This document shows positions 45,352 through 56,516 of a DNA stretch of 64,000 nucleotides, one piece after another; within the stretch, counting starts at the first letter, position 1; each line of letters starts with the position of its first letter. A program made the position numbers and the translations under genes. The stretch comes from Cornus controversa. Lineage: Eukaryota; Streptophyta; Magnoliopsida; Cornales; Cornaceae. Under the pieces are notes generated by a model, which was given only the letters and a program-made list of their open reading frames with translations, ran no database searches and was not told the origin of the DNA. Location of the stretch: assembly GCA_026545225.1 (NCBI GenBank), contig CM048852.1, forward strand, positions 14,840,146-14,904,145, given 5' to 3'.

Positions 45352-47479
45352 TGATAGGCGTTGAATGTTACGCATTCTAGCCTCTTAACTTATGTATTTT
45401 ATTCTCTTAGTGATAGATTATTTTGTGATTTTACTTCGTTTTAGTATTTTCAGGGTCTTAATGATTATTTCAGTTAAAACCATGACTTTGGGCTTTTAAA
45501 GAAGACACCCAAGATGGTTAGATGAAGCCTACATCAAGGAAATTCATTCAACCATTTATTTCAACTCAAATCAGCCCAAGGAAGAGGTCCAAGAGAATTA
45601 CAGCTGCTTAAGAAGGTTTCGGGCCTAAAGCCCAAATCTGCGCTTAATACAGTCTTAATCCTGTTTTGGAAAATAGACCAGAAGTGTTATTTTTGAGCCT
45701 CAAATTGACTTAATTTTTATACAAGTTAAACGAAATTCGATTCTACACACTTTTGTATTTCACGAAAATTCCATGAATCGGACTTCTAGTGGGTCAAAAG
45801 TTAGGCCGAACGTCAGCAGGAAAAACCCACCTGATTAGTGCTGCGGGAAAACCTAATTAATTTCTTATTGGATTAGGACTTTGGTGTATTCTCTTGGGGT
45901 ATAAAGTGAAGAATTAGAGGCTGAGTTGAGGAGAGATTGGAGAGTCTGAGAGAGCTTTGGACAGAACAGAAGACATACTTTGCAGATCCATTGGAGAACA
46001 AAGTCATACGCATAATTCATAAAGATGATGCCTTCTTCCTCAATAGTTGAAGCTTCTTCTTCTACCATGAGCGGCTAGTTCATCCAATAGGGTTTTGATG
46101 TAGCCCTAACAAAGCATCAATGGTTTGATTGTTTTAATTATTGGGGACCTTTATATACATGCATAGATTGTGTAATTTAGAGGATTCTTATTATAGAATT
46201 AAGCAATAAAAGTCTTGTAAATTCAATCTCAATGATTTCTTATTTTGTCTTAGATATTTAGTTGTTGTTATTGAACTTAATCTCTGTAAATACCGTGACC
46301 AATTTTGGCCGGTTTATCGATTTTTCATCATTTTCGCTATAAATGCGTTTTGAATGATGTTGTGGATGTTTCGAGGGTGGAAAACATGTTTGGAAGGTTA
46401 ATTTGAGGTTTATAAAAGTTTTCAGGACATTTGGAGAAGTTTGACTTTTTGGTCAAACCGAGGCCCGGGATGCGACTTAAGTGGGCTCGAGAATCCGAAA
46501 ATTTCTCAGAAATATTTATTTTTGAGAATGGCTTAGATGAAATATTTAGAGAGTTAAGCTAGTGGTTTCGAGACCGTAGGAGGTTTTGGAATCGAAAATG
46601 GAGTCCGGGAAGGTTCGTTAAGTGGCCCGGGGATATTTTGGTCTTTTTGCGGCCTAGGGACTTTAAATATCAGATGTGGTAGAGATATTTCATATCTCTA
46701 ATGCTCCAGCAGCCGGCCATGGCTTCTTTCTCTCTCTTCTTTCTCCCTCTTCCTTCTCTCTAGGTTTTGGAGGCCTTTGGGTGTGATTCGTGATCCGCCG
46801 AAGAAGGGAGATACGTAGGGGACGGCTAGGGCTTCCCTTTTAACTGATCAAAGTTGCAGTTTGGCAAGGTTGACATTACTGGGATTTTGAGAAGTGCTTA
46901 GATGGCCTTCATTTTCGAGGTAGGGGTTCTTCTTCTCTTCTAATTGTCGATTCTAGGGTTTTGGGTGAAGAAGAGAGGTGTAGGTTGTGTTTCACATGCT
47001 TTAGGATGGTGAGAGGTGTGGAAAGTTGTGCTTTCTTCTTCTCTAGAGTCCTATCTTTTCACAATTGTGTATATTGTGTTGGTGGTAGCATGTGGGTTTG
47101 AAGTATGTGAATGTAAGAAATTGATACATAGGCATTATGTGCTCAATTTGGTGTATATGTGAAAAATGTGTACCAAGTGTCATATATGTGATTATATGTG
47201 GGAATTTGGTTGTTGAATGCATGTTAGTTCTATGTACTAAAATTATGCATGGAGTGTAGCATGAGTAAAATATGCTAATTTTGAAGTTGTATGCATATGA
47301 GATGATATATGCATGTGTTATACATATATGTGCTATATGTGGTGTGTGGTGGTGAGAAACATGCTTTTTACTTCTTTTTAGTATCAATGAGCATGAAGTA
47401 GTGCATGAAAATAAAATGCCATGTGTTTATGCATTCATATTGCATATGTGGGAAGTTGCGGGAAAAATGACGCAAATGA

Positions 47480-47800
47480 GGTACACGGGGCTTCGGAGTG
47501 GTCCAACCGTGTTGTGAAATGTGGTAAAATTATCCACTATGTATGGCCCTCAGAGTGGACCCGCCATACCAAGGCTTAATGCCTAGGATCGGAGTATGTC
47601 CAATACTAATGACCCCTCGGAGTTGTCCCGGTCATAGGATGATTATCGGAGAATGTCCAAGAATTGTGAGCCTCGGAGTTGTCACCTCACTCTATGGCAA
47701 TCATAAATATTGCTATGGTAGAATGACCTTTCGGAGTTGTCCCGATCATTGGATGGTTATCGGAGGTGTCTAAAGTTACATGATCCTCGGAGCGGGCCAA
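47480..47800 (+). repeat. Alternating CGGAGT...TCC repeat inside the LTR-like insertion
   Basis: About eight imperfect copies of a ~45-bp unit built on CTCGGAGTTGTCC or ATCGGAGTATGTCCAA alternate through this stretch. Two larger units (CCGGTCATAGGATGATTATCGG at 47,629 and CCGATCATTGGATGGTTATCGG-like at 47,742) repeat with a period of about 113 bp. Confidence 0.7.
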
Positions 47801-48526
47801 TCATGTAGGGTATCGGATGAGGACCGAGAGAGAGAGCATTTACCTTTGTTAATGCTTGTATGTTTGAACATGTTATACATGAATCGTAATATGTGCAATT
47901 CTCTTTAATTGTAATTATTGAAGTGTTTGTGAGATTGTGGATGTGGCATGTAGTGTATTCATATGCATTCCATGTAGGTCGGTGTCGAGTTGGCACTTAG
48001 AAGGGTTGGGGAACCTTTACTGAGCCGCAGTGGTGCTCACCCATTTATTATAAACTCTTTTACAGATAAAGCACCGATGACGGATGGGATATGAGTGTCT
48101 AAGTGGAACACTAGTAGTGGTTTTGCTATCTTTTGGATGTTGCACATTTTGTGGCTATCCATGTCGACTTGTGGCATGTGACTTCCTTTTTAGTTGTGGT
48201 TGTACTTTGGACATATGTACTTTTGATGTATGTATTGGATTATAAACTTGTTGGGTGTGGAAAGACAATGGTTTAATTTATGTAATGCCCATGGTGGCAC
48301 TTAATTCATTTTGATGATGTTTCCATTATGAATGGGTTGTGTTCATGAAAGAAATGATTCATTTTGGTGTATGAATTCAATTATGAATGCGATCTTGAGT
48401 GTGAGATTGATGTTAGAACCTTTCATCTATGTTATGGATCATGTATGAGGAGTTCTAGGATGATAGAATATTGATTGGGCTCCAAATGAACCATGTATAG
48501 GGTTGTTGGAGGTCCCGTGGGGAGCA

Positions 48527-48758
48527 TTTCGATCGTGCGAAGTCCCCATTTCGATCGTGCGAAGGGGTGATGATTTATGGTGATTTTTAGGGTCCAGACA
48601 GGAGGAATTTCGATCAATCGAAACCCCCATTTTGATCAATCAAAATATTGCAGGTCTGGGGTCCCGAGAGGGTGAATTCTCACACAATCGAGATTTATTT
48701 CGCACAATCAAGATGCCTATTTCGCACAATCGAGATTGGCATTTCGATCAATCGAAAT
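48527..48758. repeat. Palindrome cluster in the LTR-like insertion
   Basis: About eight dyads: TTTCGATCGTGCGAA (twice), TTTCGATCAATCGAAA (48,608), TTTTGATCAATCAAAA (48,631), CACACAATCGAGA variants, TTTCGCACAATC (twice) and TTTCGATCAATCGAAA (48,742). The core and dyad style match the clusters in elements A and D although this is a different element type. Confidence 0.85.
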
Positions 48759-49812
48759 TACTATTCACAACATTTTCCAAAACTTCATTTCGACGTAATT
48801 TCTTCGTTCTAGATCGGAATTGAGTGTGGTTTTTTTTGAAATTGAGTATTTTTGGATTCTCTATCCAATAGTGTAGCCCTAAGTTTTAGATTCCAAACAC
48901 AGTGAGTTTTTGAGGCCAAAAAGTGAGTAATTCTTAAAAGTGTGGACAAGTAAATGTTCATTAAGGTGTATGATTCGATATAGGGCCCATGGGGATTGGT
49001 TAAGATGGAGTTGCATGCAATTATATGCAAGAATTGAGTTAAGCTTCTACGGTAAATGATGGTAATGAGGGTCTCTTGGGCTAAATAGACAGTTTAACCT
49101 CCGGTTCTCCGATAGTTAGAAATCGGGGCGTTATAGCATGGTATCAAATCTCGATACTATGGTGTGTGTGTAATTGAGATTGTTCACGGGGTTGAGTGAA
49201 CAGGTTCCCACTCTGGATTTGGGGTCGGTCCGAGGGAGTCCCGGCGGTCCGGGTTACGGGCGTGACAATCTCTCCTATTTTCTGTGATCATGAGAGCAAT
49301 TATTACACAATGGTAATCACTGAATATATCATTAAAAGCTTTGATGGATTATGCCGAGAGAAGATGAACCATACTGCACCCTGGATTAGAGTAGTTAGGC
49401 AGATGGCCCATGCCAATCGAAGATAGTCCATGACTTAGCCTTAATCATATGTTATCTTCTTGACGGATGAAGGTGAGCTTGTAGCCACCGACACCACTTA
49501 TGCATGATGTAATCCCCCATAGTTGATTCAATTGACCATTGATTGTGGAGTTAGTGGTGAAGTCAAATACCCTAGATTTCTCTCATATTATCTTCACTTT
49601 CTATTTACTTTGATTTATTTATTTTACTTTTTAATTAGTTTAAAAATCAGATTTCTTCTCTTTATAAATTTAATTAGAATTAATTTCGTATTCCAACTCA
49701 TCAAACCATAATCCCTGAGGTTCGACACCCCTTTCGATAGCCCTATTCTGCAAGGAATTCATTCTATTGTGAAGTGTGGTAATTATAATTTGAGATGCAC
49801 TCACACGAATCA

Positions 49813-50660
49813 AAAAATCAACCCACCATCGGTAGGAGGACACCATTGGATGATCGTAGCTACAGATTACTTCACAAAATGGGTAGAGGCCATAGCTTAT
49901 CGATCAGTGGACCAGTGGGTGGTGATCAATTTTATAAAAAAACACATCTTTCATCGCTCTGGCCTTCCAGAGTCCATTGTGGCCTATAACAGAACTGTAT
50001 TCAGAGCAATGGAAGTGTTAGCCTATGGGGATGAAATAAGGGTCAAGATCGTGATATCGACGCCTTATTATGCCCAAGGCAATGGTCAGGTTGAGGCTTC
50101 AAATAAAGTGCTCATAAGGATTATCAAAAGAATGATTGAAGAAAAGCCAAGGGTGTGGTATGCGTCATTATCAGAGGCTCTCTGGGCCTATAGGAACTCC
50201 AAGAGGACAAGTACAGGTGTTACTCCTTATTTGTTGACTTATGGTCATGACGCTATTATTCCCATGGAGTTAAATGTCCAATCGACCAGAGTAGCATTAC
50301 AGCAAAACTTACAACCGGTCGATTATAGCCTTGCCATGCTAATTGAGTTAGAGGATCTGGACGATATACGATTAGATGATTTGGATCATATTAGAGCTCA
50401 TAAATGAAAAGTGATGAAGGCCTACAACAAAAGGGTAAGGTCGAAGTCATTTGTTGAAGGCGACCTCGTATGGAAAGTAATCCTACCAATTGGGAAGCAT
50501 GATCGAGCTTTTGGTAAATGATCTCCAAATTGGGATGGTCCTTACTTGGTACATCAAATTGTGAATAAAGGGGCATACAGATTAAAAGACTTGGATGGAG
50601 AATCCCAGACTGATCAATGGAATTTATTTAAAAGAATATCGACCAACTATATTTGAGCGA
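49813..50660 (+). pseudogene. Element B integrase core and C-terminus
   Basis: An almost continuous frame from the solo LTR edge: INPPSVGGHHWMIVATDYFTKWVEA, IFHRSGLPESIVAYNRTVF, TPYYAQGNGQVEASNKVLI (catalytic glutamate in QVEASN), [20 protein letters not shown] and YGHDAIIPMELNV. A stop lies near 50,406, then GAYRLKDLDGES and NGIYLKEYRPTIFE end pol. The second catalytic aspartate region reads VAYNRT where DNGT is normal (D to Y), so the active site is lost. Confidence 0.88.
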
Positions 50661-52640
50661 CTGGTAGAGGAATCTAGTCAGACTACTCGATCTTGTAGAA
50701 AAGATCTTGCAGGAGATGCGAGAACAATTGGAGGAGTCCAACAGGAGAAACGACTTACTCCAGGAGAAGATAGCTCAGCTCACAGGAAAACGACCCAAAA
50801 ATGCCTCACCCCACAGGGAGGCCTCTATGGAACACGATTCCACTCAGGAGGGAGTTCGGGCCACAGAGCAACCGGAGTCCCGAACCACCAGATCTGATGT
50901 CAATTTTGACTCAATAACCAAATGCCTGGAGGAGGTCAATGCAGACATCAAGGACCAGAAGAATCAGAGCCCAACAGATATGGCCACTCAGGTTACCAGC
51001 AAGGTAGTACAGTCCCCTTTTACGGAAGAAATAAGAAAATCTTCGAACCCGAAGAAATTCATACTCCCGAATTTCATCACTTTTGATGGAACAACAGACC
51101 CCGTTGACCATTTCTTCCACGTACAACAGAGAATGACGCTCCATACAGAAGATGAGAGCCTCATATGTAAAATTTTCCCAACTAGCCTCTCGAGAGCCGC
51201 TCTGACTTGGTTCAAGCAACAGCCTTCTGACACTATTCCTAGTTTCACTAAGCTGTGCGAACTTTTCATTGCCCAATATATAGGCAACAGGCGTCAGAAG
51301 AAGACCATCTTTGCCCTTTTCACTATGAGACAGTCAAAGGGAGAAACGTTGAAGTCCTTCTTGACCAGATTTAATTTAGAGATGTCCTTGATCGATGGCT
51401 GCGACCAAGCCGCGACAGTGGAGGCATTCAAGGTAGCAATGATCACAGGTTCCAAGTTTCACTCATCTTTGGTGAGAATAACCCCCCGATCGATAGGAGA
51501 TCTGAACACAAAGGCGCAGGGGTATCTTAGTCTCGAAGAGGATGAGGCGCTTCGTCAGCAGAGATCAGTACTGATCAGCGTGATCAGCGTCAGCGCCCAA
51601 TCCAAAGAGAATGGGTGTAAATCAAAGGGGCAAGGCAGGGCCCACTCAACCCCACCAAAGCCAGAAAAAAGGCCCAAAATCGAGGAGAAAAGCACTCCAC
51701 TGAAGTGCACGCTGGCAAGGCTGTACCAGGAAAACAAGAGCCAGGGCATATTCCGATCCCCTCACCTATCCAAACATCAAACGAGCACAAGGACAAAAGT
51801 AAACATTGCGCCTTCCACCATGATTACAGGCACACTACCAATGAGTGCCGAAATCTAAGGGGCCAGACGGAGGCAATCATAGCCAAGGGGGGCTGACCGA
51901 GTACGTGGTTAAAGGATCTCCCTGGCCAAACTAGGCAATAGATCCCGGAGCACGTAGAAAAACATAACTTAAACCCAGTAAGGACAATCAACACCATACA
52001 TGGTTATTCGACTCACGAAGAGCGAAACATGAGTAGATCTTATATCCGTCAGGCCAAGAAGCTACAGAAGTTAGGAGAGATCAATGTAATCCAAGGTGAG
52101 AAGACCAAAGCCCAAATCACATTCGGAGACCCAAATTTGATGAGGGTGCAACTCCCCCATGAAGACCCAGTAGTTGTCAACCTACTAGTGGCGAATTGCC
52201 AGATAAAGAGAGTGCTCATTGACGCAGGATCAAGTGCTAACATAATGACGCTCGAAGTGTACGAGCAAATAGGAATCGACAATGATCGGATCAAGCCAGC
52301 AGAGGGCCCGTTTGTGGGATTTGATGGAAACAAAGTCGACCCAATTGAAACAATATTACTGTCAGTAACAGCAGCACAGGGGACGCTAAGAGAGCAATTT
52401 GTGATAACCAATGTCCGATCGTCATACAACCTCATCATGGGGAGAGGATGGATATACAGGATGTACGGAGTCCCATCAACACTACATTAGGTAGTGAGAT
52501 GCCTGGCCCCTAATGGGAAAGGAACAATAGACTTGCGCGGTGATCAAGTGGTGGCAAAGATATGTTATTCACTATATATCAAACGAGTGCCCAAAAGAGA
52601 AAATCCCCGTGCTGGGGCATGAACCCAATAGCAATCAAAG
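50661..52640 (+). pseudogene. Fragment C: gag and protease of a second Tat-type element
   Basis: A long frame (50,707-51,858) has a leading coiled-coil-like segment (MREQLEESNRRNDLLQEKIA) and a clear gag core: IRKSSNPKKFILPNFITFDG, DPVDHFFHVQQRM, FPTSLSRAALTWFKQQP, FTKLCELFIAQYI and ETLKSFLTRFNLEMSLI. After a frame change near 51,780, CAFHHDYRHTTNECRNL gives the zinc-knuckle region. The protease (52,029-52,490) has VLIDAGSSANIM, an intact DAGSS active site, and SYNLIMGRGWIYRM. It is cut off at ~52,640 by the tandem array. It sits directly after the pol end of B without an LTR, in the same orientation, and differs in sequence from the B gag and protease. Confidence 0.88.
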
Positions 52641-52648
52641 ACATTTTT

Positions 52649-53488
52649 TTATGTGTTTTCTTTCTAATTTTTTTAGCAAATTTTAGGCATATATGAAGGA
52701 GTTTTTTGCACAAAAAATAATAAAAACTCATTTTCACATTTTTTAGTCTCATTTTTATTCACTTTCCACACATTTAAATAACTTTCCACACATTTAAAGT
52801 ACTTTTACACACACTTAAAAAAAATACTTTTTTATGTTTTTTTCCCAATTTTTTAGGAACTTTTAGGCATATTCGAAGGATGTTTTTGCAAAAAACAAAT
52901 CCTAAAAATATATATTCACATTTTTTAGTCTCATTTTTTTTCACTTTTCACACATTTAAAGTACTTTTCCACACACTTAAAATTAATATTTTTTTTTGTT
53001 TTTTCTTTCCATTTTTTTGGGAACACATAGGCATATTTGAAGGATGTTTTGCACAAAAAATAAAAAAAAATTTATATTCACATTTTTAATCTCATTTTTT
53101 CTCACTTTATTTCTTTTAAAGTATATTTCCACACAATTAAAACAAATATTTTTTTATGTTTTTTTTCTTCCAATTTTTTTACGAAATTTTAGGCATATTT
53201 GAAGAATGTTTTGCACAAAAAATCATAAAAATTTATATTCACATTTTTTAGTCTCATTTTTTATCACATTCCACACATTTAAAGTACTTTTCCACACACA
53301 TAAAACAAATACTTTTTTATGTTTTTTGTTTACAATTTTTTTAGCAACTTTTAGCCATAATTGAAGGATGTTTTTGCACAAAAATTCATAAAAATTTATA
53401 TTCACATTTTTAGTCTCAATTTTATTCACTTTCCACACATGTAAATTACTTTTCCACAAACTCAAAACAAATATTCTTTTATGTTTTT
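52649..53488. repeat. AT-rich tandem array, ~162-bp unit, about 5 copies
   Basis: Each unit contains TTTTAGGCATAT (52,681; 52,861; ~53,024; 53,187; ~53,348), then GAAGGATGTTTTTGCACAAA, TTCACATTTTTTAGTCTCAT and ACTTTTCCACACACTTAAAA. Spacings are about 180, 163, 163 and 161 bp; the first unit has an extra CTTTCCACACATTTAAA copy. It is truncated on the right by element D. It may be the 3' tandem region of a Tat-like element or a dispersed satellite; I cannot tell which. Confidence 0.9.
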
Positions 53489-54868
53489 TGATAAGTGTTC
53501 AATACTATGCATTTGAACCCTCTTTATTGCATATGTTAGTCTCGTTATTACGTTTATCGAGGTACGTTTACGGTATTTTTGTGTTTTTGATGTATTGTAG
53601 GTTTTGTACCAAAAGGAGCAATGTTTGAGGCCATTTGCAATTGAAGAGTAGAATTCAGAAATGAAGCTAAGGCATCTCGATCAATTGAGATCTTGATTGA
53701 TCGAGACATGAATTTTGATTAATTGAAATCTCGAACAATCGAGATTCCAATCTCGATCAATCGAGATTCTACCGACCCACTTGCCCACTTGCTCACCTAC
53801 TCTCCCACTTGCAACAAAATCCACCTTTTTGCATGACTTGGAGGGATTTTCTGACTTGAAGAAGACACATGGAGATATTATTGATTTAGTTGATATATAT
53901 ATTGCTATATATATATACATGGTGGGTCCCAAGGAGGAAAAAGTAGCCAAATATGCACAAAAGGAGCCATTTTCTCTCATACAACATACCATACATTAGA
54001 GAATTTCGGGAGAGGAGAGGGAGAAGCTGAACAAGACCTTGAAGCTTCATTTTCTCCATCAATGGAAGAGTGTAAGGCTGCCATGATCAACTAACTTCTC
54101 TACTAGGGTGTGGGGAAACCCCTAGCCATGTAAACTTGTTCATTTTTGTAGCATTACTTGAGATTTGTATTTAAATGTTGATTACTTAGTCTAGTGATGA
54201 TGTACACTTATACATTTCTTATATATATTCATATGATGTTATTTTTATTCTTGTCTTAGAGTAGAATCCATCTTATGAATGCACAACACTTGCATCTTCT
54301 ACAAAAAGTGTAAGTGATGGCTAGGTAATGGTATTTAAATTGAATGTGTTGTTCTTACTTGTATAAACCATGCCATGATGAGGTAGTTTGGATGCATTTA
54401 GGTTTACTTAGAGAGTAGGGTAATTAGTTAGGTTGAAGAACTATGCTTGTTGAAGATGGGTTATGATAGGTTGGAAAACACATTGATATTTTGATATGTT
54501 ATTGAGGTCACAAGCCTAATGACATTGTTGGACATTTAATTTTATAAATCCCAAGCTTGCTACATTTATGGACATGTAAATGGCTAGTGGTGGAAACCAC
54601 CCCTAGTTCTCTCTCCCAACTTACAACTCTTTAAATTTAGTGTTTTTATATTTCATGCAATAGTTTTAAAACAAAACTCAAAACCTTGTTTTTAGAATTA
54701 AAGTGGAATTAATCTTTCTTCAAGACAATTAACAACTAGTCCTCATGGGATCGATACCCTCTATATAGAACCGTATCTACAAAGATTCGTGCTCTTGCGA
54801 GTGGTTAAATTATATTTTGAAAAAGGGCAAAAATAAGCTTACAATTACATCCACGTTTAGCCACACCA
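53489..54868 (+). repeat. Element D 5' LTR (about 1,380 bp)
   Basis: It starts TGATAAGTGTTCAAT and ends AGCCACACCA, six bases before the primer site. It has a palindrome cluster at 53,674-53,768 and a TATA-rich segment at 53,895-53,921. The right limit is inferred from the TG...CA form and the primer site. Confidence 0.82.
53674..53768. repeat. Palindrome cluster in the element D LTR
   Basis: Five near-contiguous dyads: ATCTCGATCAATTGAGAT (53,674), TCTTGATTGATCGAGA (53,691), TTTTGATTAATTGAAA (53,713), ATCTCGAACAATCGAGAT (53,728) and AATCTCGATCAATCGAGATT (53,749). The last has 9-bp arms around a CA centre. The TATA-rich stretch lies about 125 bp downstream. Confidence 0.88.
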
Positions 54869-54874
54869 AAATTT

Positions 54875-54892
54875 TGGCGCCATTGCCGAGGA
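54875..54892 (+). promoter_or_regulatory. Element D primer binding site, tRNA-Asp type
   Basis: TGGCGCCATTGCCGAGGA matches the Athila tRNA-Asp site TGGCGCCGTTGCCGGGGA with two changes. Confidence 0.85.
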
Positions 54893-55139
54893 CTACGGTT
54901 TAATTGTCGCCATTGAAAGATTAAATCTAGTTTAATTCTTAGGCTAGAAATTCTTTCATTTTTTTTTTTTTTGTATATATCTTGTGCTTGTCTCTCAAAT
55001 TGCTTGATTTTAGGCATACCATATAGTGGGCATCTCAAAGACTCAAGGTGGGACCCTTTGTGAGTATAAAGTCTAAAATTTGTGGATTTGAGTAATTTTT
55101 TTTATTTTGCAAATTGAGGTATTGTTTTACTTTTAATGC

Positions 55140-56470
55140 ATGCTAGGTAGACGGTCATTGTCACTTCCTTTGCTTCTGTGTAATATTGAACTTGAACGAA
55201 CACTTAGACAACGTAGAGGAACCTCTAGGGACCCTATATTGCCTAGGACTGAAAACATGGAACCAAATGATGGACAACCTCTCGGACTACCTCCATTTAA
55301 TCATGAACAACAACCTCCACCTCCTCCTCCTCAAGGAGAATTGCTTATGGACTTTTATCTTCCGACTACATTTGAAGTACCTTCATGTATTCAATTTCCT
55401 AATGGAGTGGCAAATCAATTTGAAATAAAGTCCTCCACCATCAATCTTCTTAATAGCTTCTATGGTCTCCCAAATGAAGATCCATACCGGCATTTAGATT
55501 ACTTCCTTTCTGTGTGTTCCACCAATCGGGTACCACAGTTTACGGAGGATGATCTAAAGCTTCGTATGTTTCCATTCTCCCTAAAGGATAAAGCTAGAAG
55601 TTGGTTTAATTCCTTAGAACCTAACTCAATCCATTCTTGGGTGGAGATGCAAATTGAATTCTTAAAAAAATACTTCCCAATGGGAAAGATGAGTGCAATC
55701 ACCAGATTCACCCAAATTGATCAAGAACAATTTCATGAGACTTGGGAGAGATTAAAAGATCTTCTTAAATCTTGTCTGCACCATGCTGCCCCAAAATGGC
55801 AGCTAGTGCAAAGCTTTTATGATGGGGTAAGTGAGCAACATAGGCAAATGATAGATTCTGCTTGTGGAGGTGGATACCTTTTGAAAAGCCCAGATGATGC
55901 ATGGAAACTTTTTCAAACCCAAAGTAATAATTCAGCTCAACGCACCTCCACTAGAAAAGGGAAATCCACCCAACCTTGTAGAGGAGTGCATGAGATTTCA
56001 AGGGTAGTTGAGGTTGCCATGCAAGTAGAAACCTTAACCTGAAAAATGGACCAAATTATGAAAAATGGGCTGCCTACTCCAAGCCAACCTGTTCAAAATC
56101 AGGAAGGGTGTTCGTTTTGCTATAGCACTTCACATTATGTGTGAGATTGTCCTATTGCCGGTCAATCTCCCGATTATGCTCAAGAGCAAGCGAATGCCGT
56201 GTATTCTAAACAGATTAATGATCCATATTCAAATACCTAAAATCCTGGTTACAAGAATCATCCAGCATTTTCATGGAAATCTCAAGAACCAAGTCCCTCT
56301 TTCCAAGGGCAAAATTCCTTTAATTCCCAATCTCAACAGCCTCAATATAGGCTAACTCCTCAACCTTACCATCAAAGATCCAACTACCAACAACCACCAC
56401 CTCCTCCAAGAAGCCAAGGCTTTGAGGAAAGAGTGATAAGCAATCTTGAGGCTAATACTCGCTTGTTGCA
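55140..56470 (+). pseudogene. Element D gag, broken
   Basis: A 300-codon frame (55,140-56,042) contains ERTLRQRRGTSRDPI, a proline run (QQPPPPPPQGE), EDPYRHLDYFLSVCST, RMFPFSLKDKARSWFNSLEP and HETWERLKDLLKSCLHH, the same layout as in elements A and E. After a stop at 56,040 the knuckle CSFCYSTSHYV-DC appears near 56,115 with a stop inside, and a glutamine-proline rich tail runs to about 56,470. It forms capsid and nucleocapsid in intact relatives. Confidence 0.9.
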
Positions 56471-56516
56471 ATCTCACTCCCAATCAATCTCTAAGCTTTA
56501 AGCTAACGCTCAATCT

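Larger units (their letters stand above)
46285..49267 (+). mobile_element. 2,983-bp LTR-like insertion, Gypsy (possibly Tekay/Del-like), no coding capacity
   Basis: It starts TGTAAATACCGTGACC and ends ACGGGCGTGACA, with a perfect 5-bp target duplication ATCTC (46280-46284 and 49268-49272). The sequence carries blocks familiar from large chromovirus LTRs: repeated TCGGAGTTGTCCCGGTCAT-like words (47,480-47,800) and GAGCCGCAGTGGTGCTCACC (48,022). Near the right end, GGGGCGTTATAGCATGGTATCAA suggests an LTR end plus tRNA-Met primer site at about 49,126-49,150, followed by only ~115 bp to the real end. It is therefore either a solo LTR or a large non-coding derivative with a minimal internal part. 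Confidence 0.75.
45352..49812 (+). mobile_element. Solo LTR of the A/E Athila-type family, itself interrupted
   Basis: 45352-46284 plus 49268-49812 together form one LTR (TGATAGGCG...GAATCA) matching the LTRs at 26,903 and 61,820. It is flanked by the target duplication AAAAA (45347-45351 and 49813-49817). No internal element sequence remains, so the two original LTRs recombined. Removing it joins DLIEK to INPPSVGGHH of the element B integrase in frame. The 2,983-bp insertion at 46285-49267 splits it. Confidence 0.93.
38351..50660 (+). mobile_element. Element B: decayed Tat-type Gypsy retrotransposon, 3'-truncated and multiply nested
   Basis: The element has a 5' LTR (38351-39398), a primer-site-like sequence, a Tat-style gag remnant, protease, reverse transcriptase, RNase H, a second archaeal-type RNase H, and integrase. 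The extra RNase H is the hallmark of the Tat lineage. Frames are broken by many stops. Three insertions sit inside: Cassandra (44136-44824), an Athila-family solo LTR (45352-49812) and, inside that, a 2,983-bp LTR-like element. The reading of pol continues correctly across each. No 3' LTR is found; after the pol end (YLKEYRPTIFE, ~50,655) another gag begins. Confidence 0.85.

Noticed and set aside
47043-47387. A 114-codon minus-strand frame rich in H, I and Y
   Set aside because: Lies in the noncoding LTR-like insertion and arises from GT/AT-rich repeats.
50911-51287. Long minus-strand frames of 121 and 99 codons
   Set aside because: Antisense shadows of the fragment C gag.
52649-53488. A CRISPR array (regular repeats)
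   Set aside because: Whole ~162-bp units repeat with no unique spacers, in a plant nuclear context; it is a simple tandem array.
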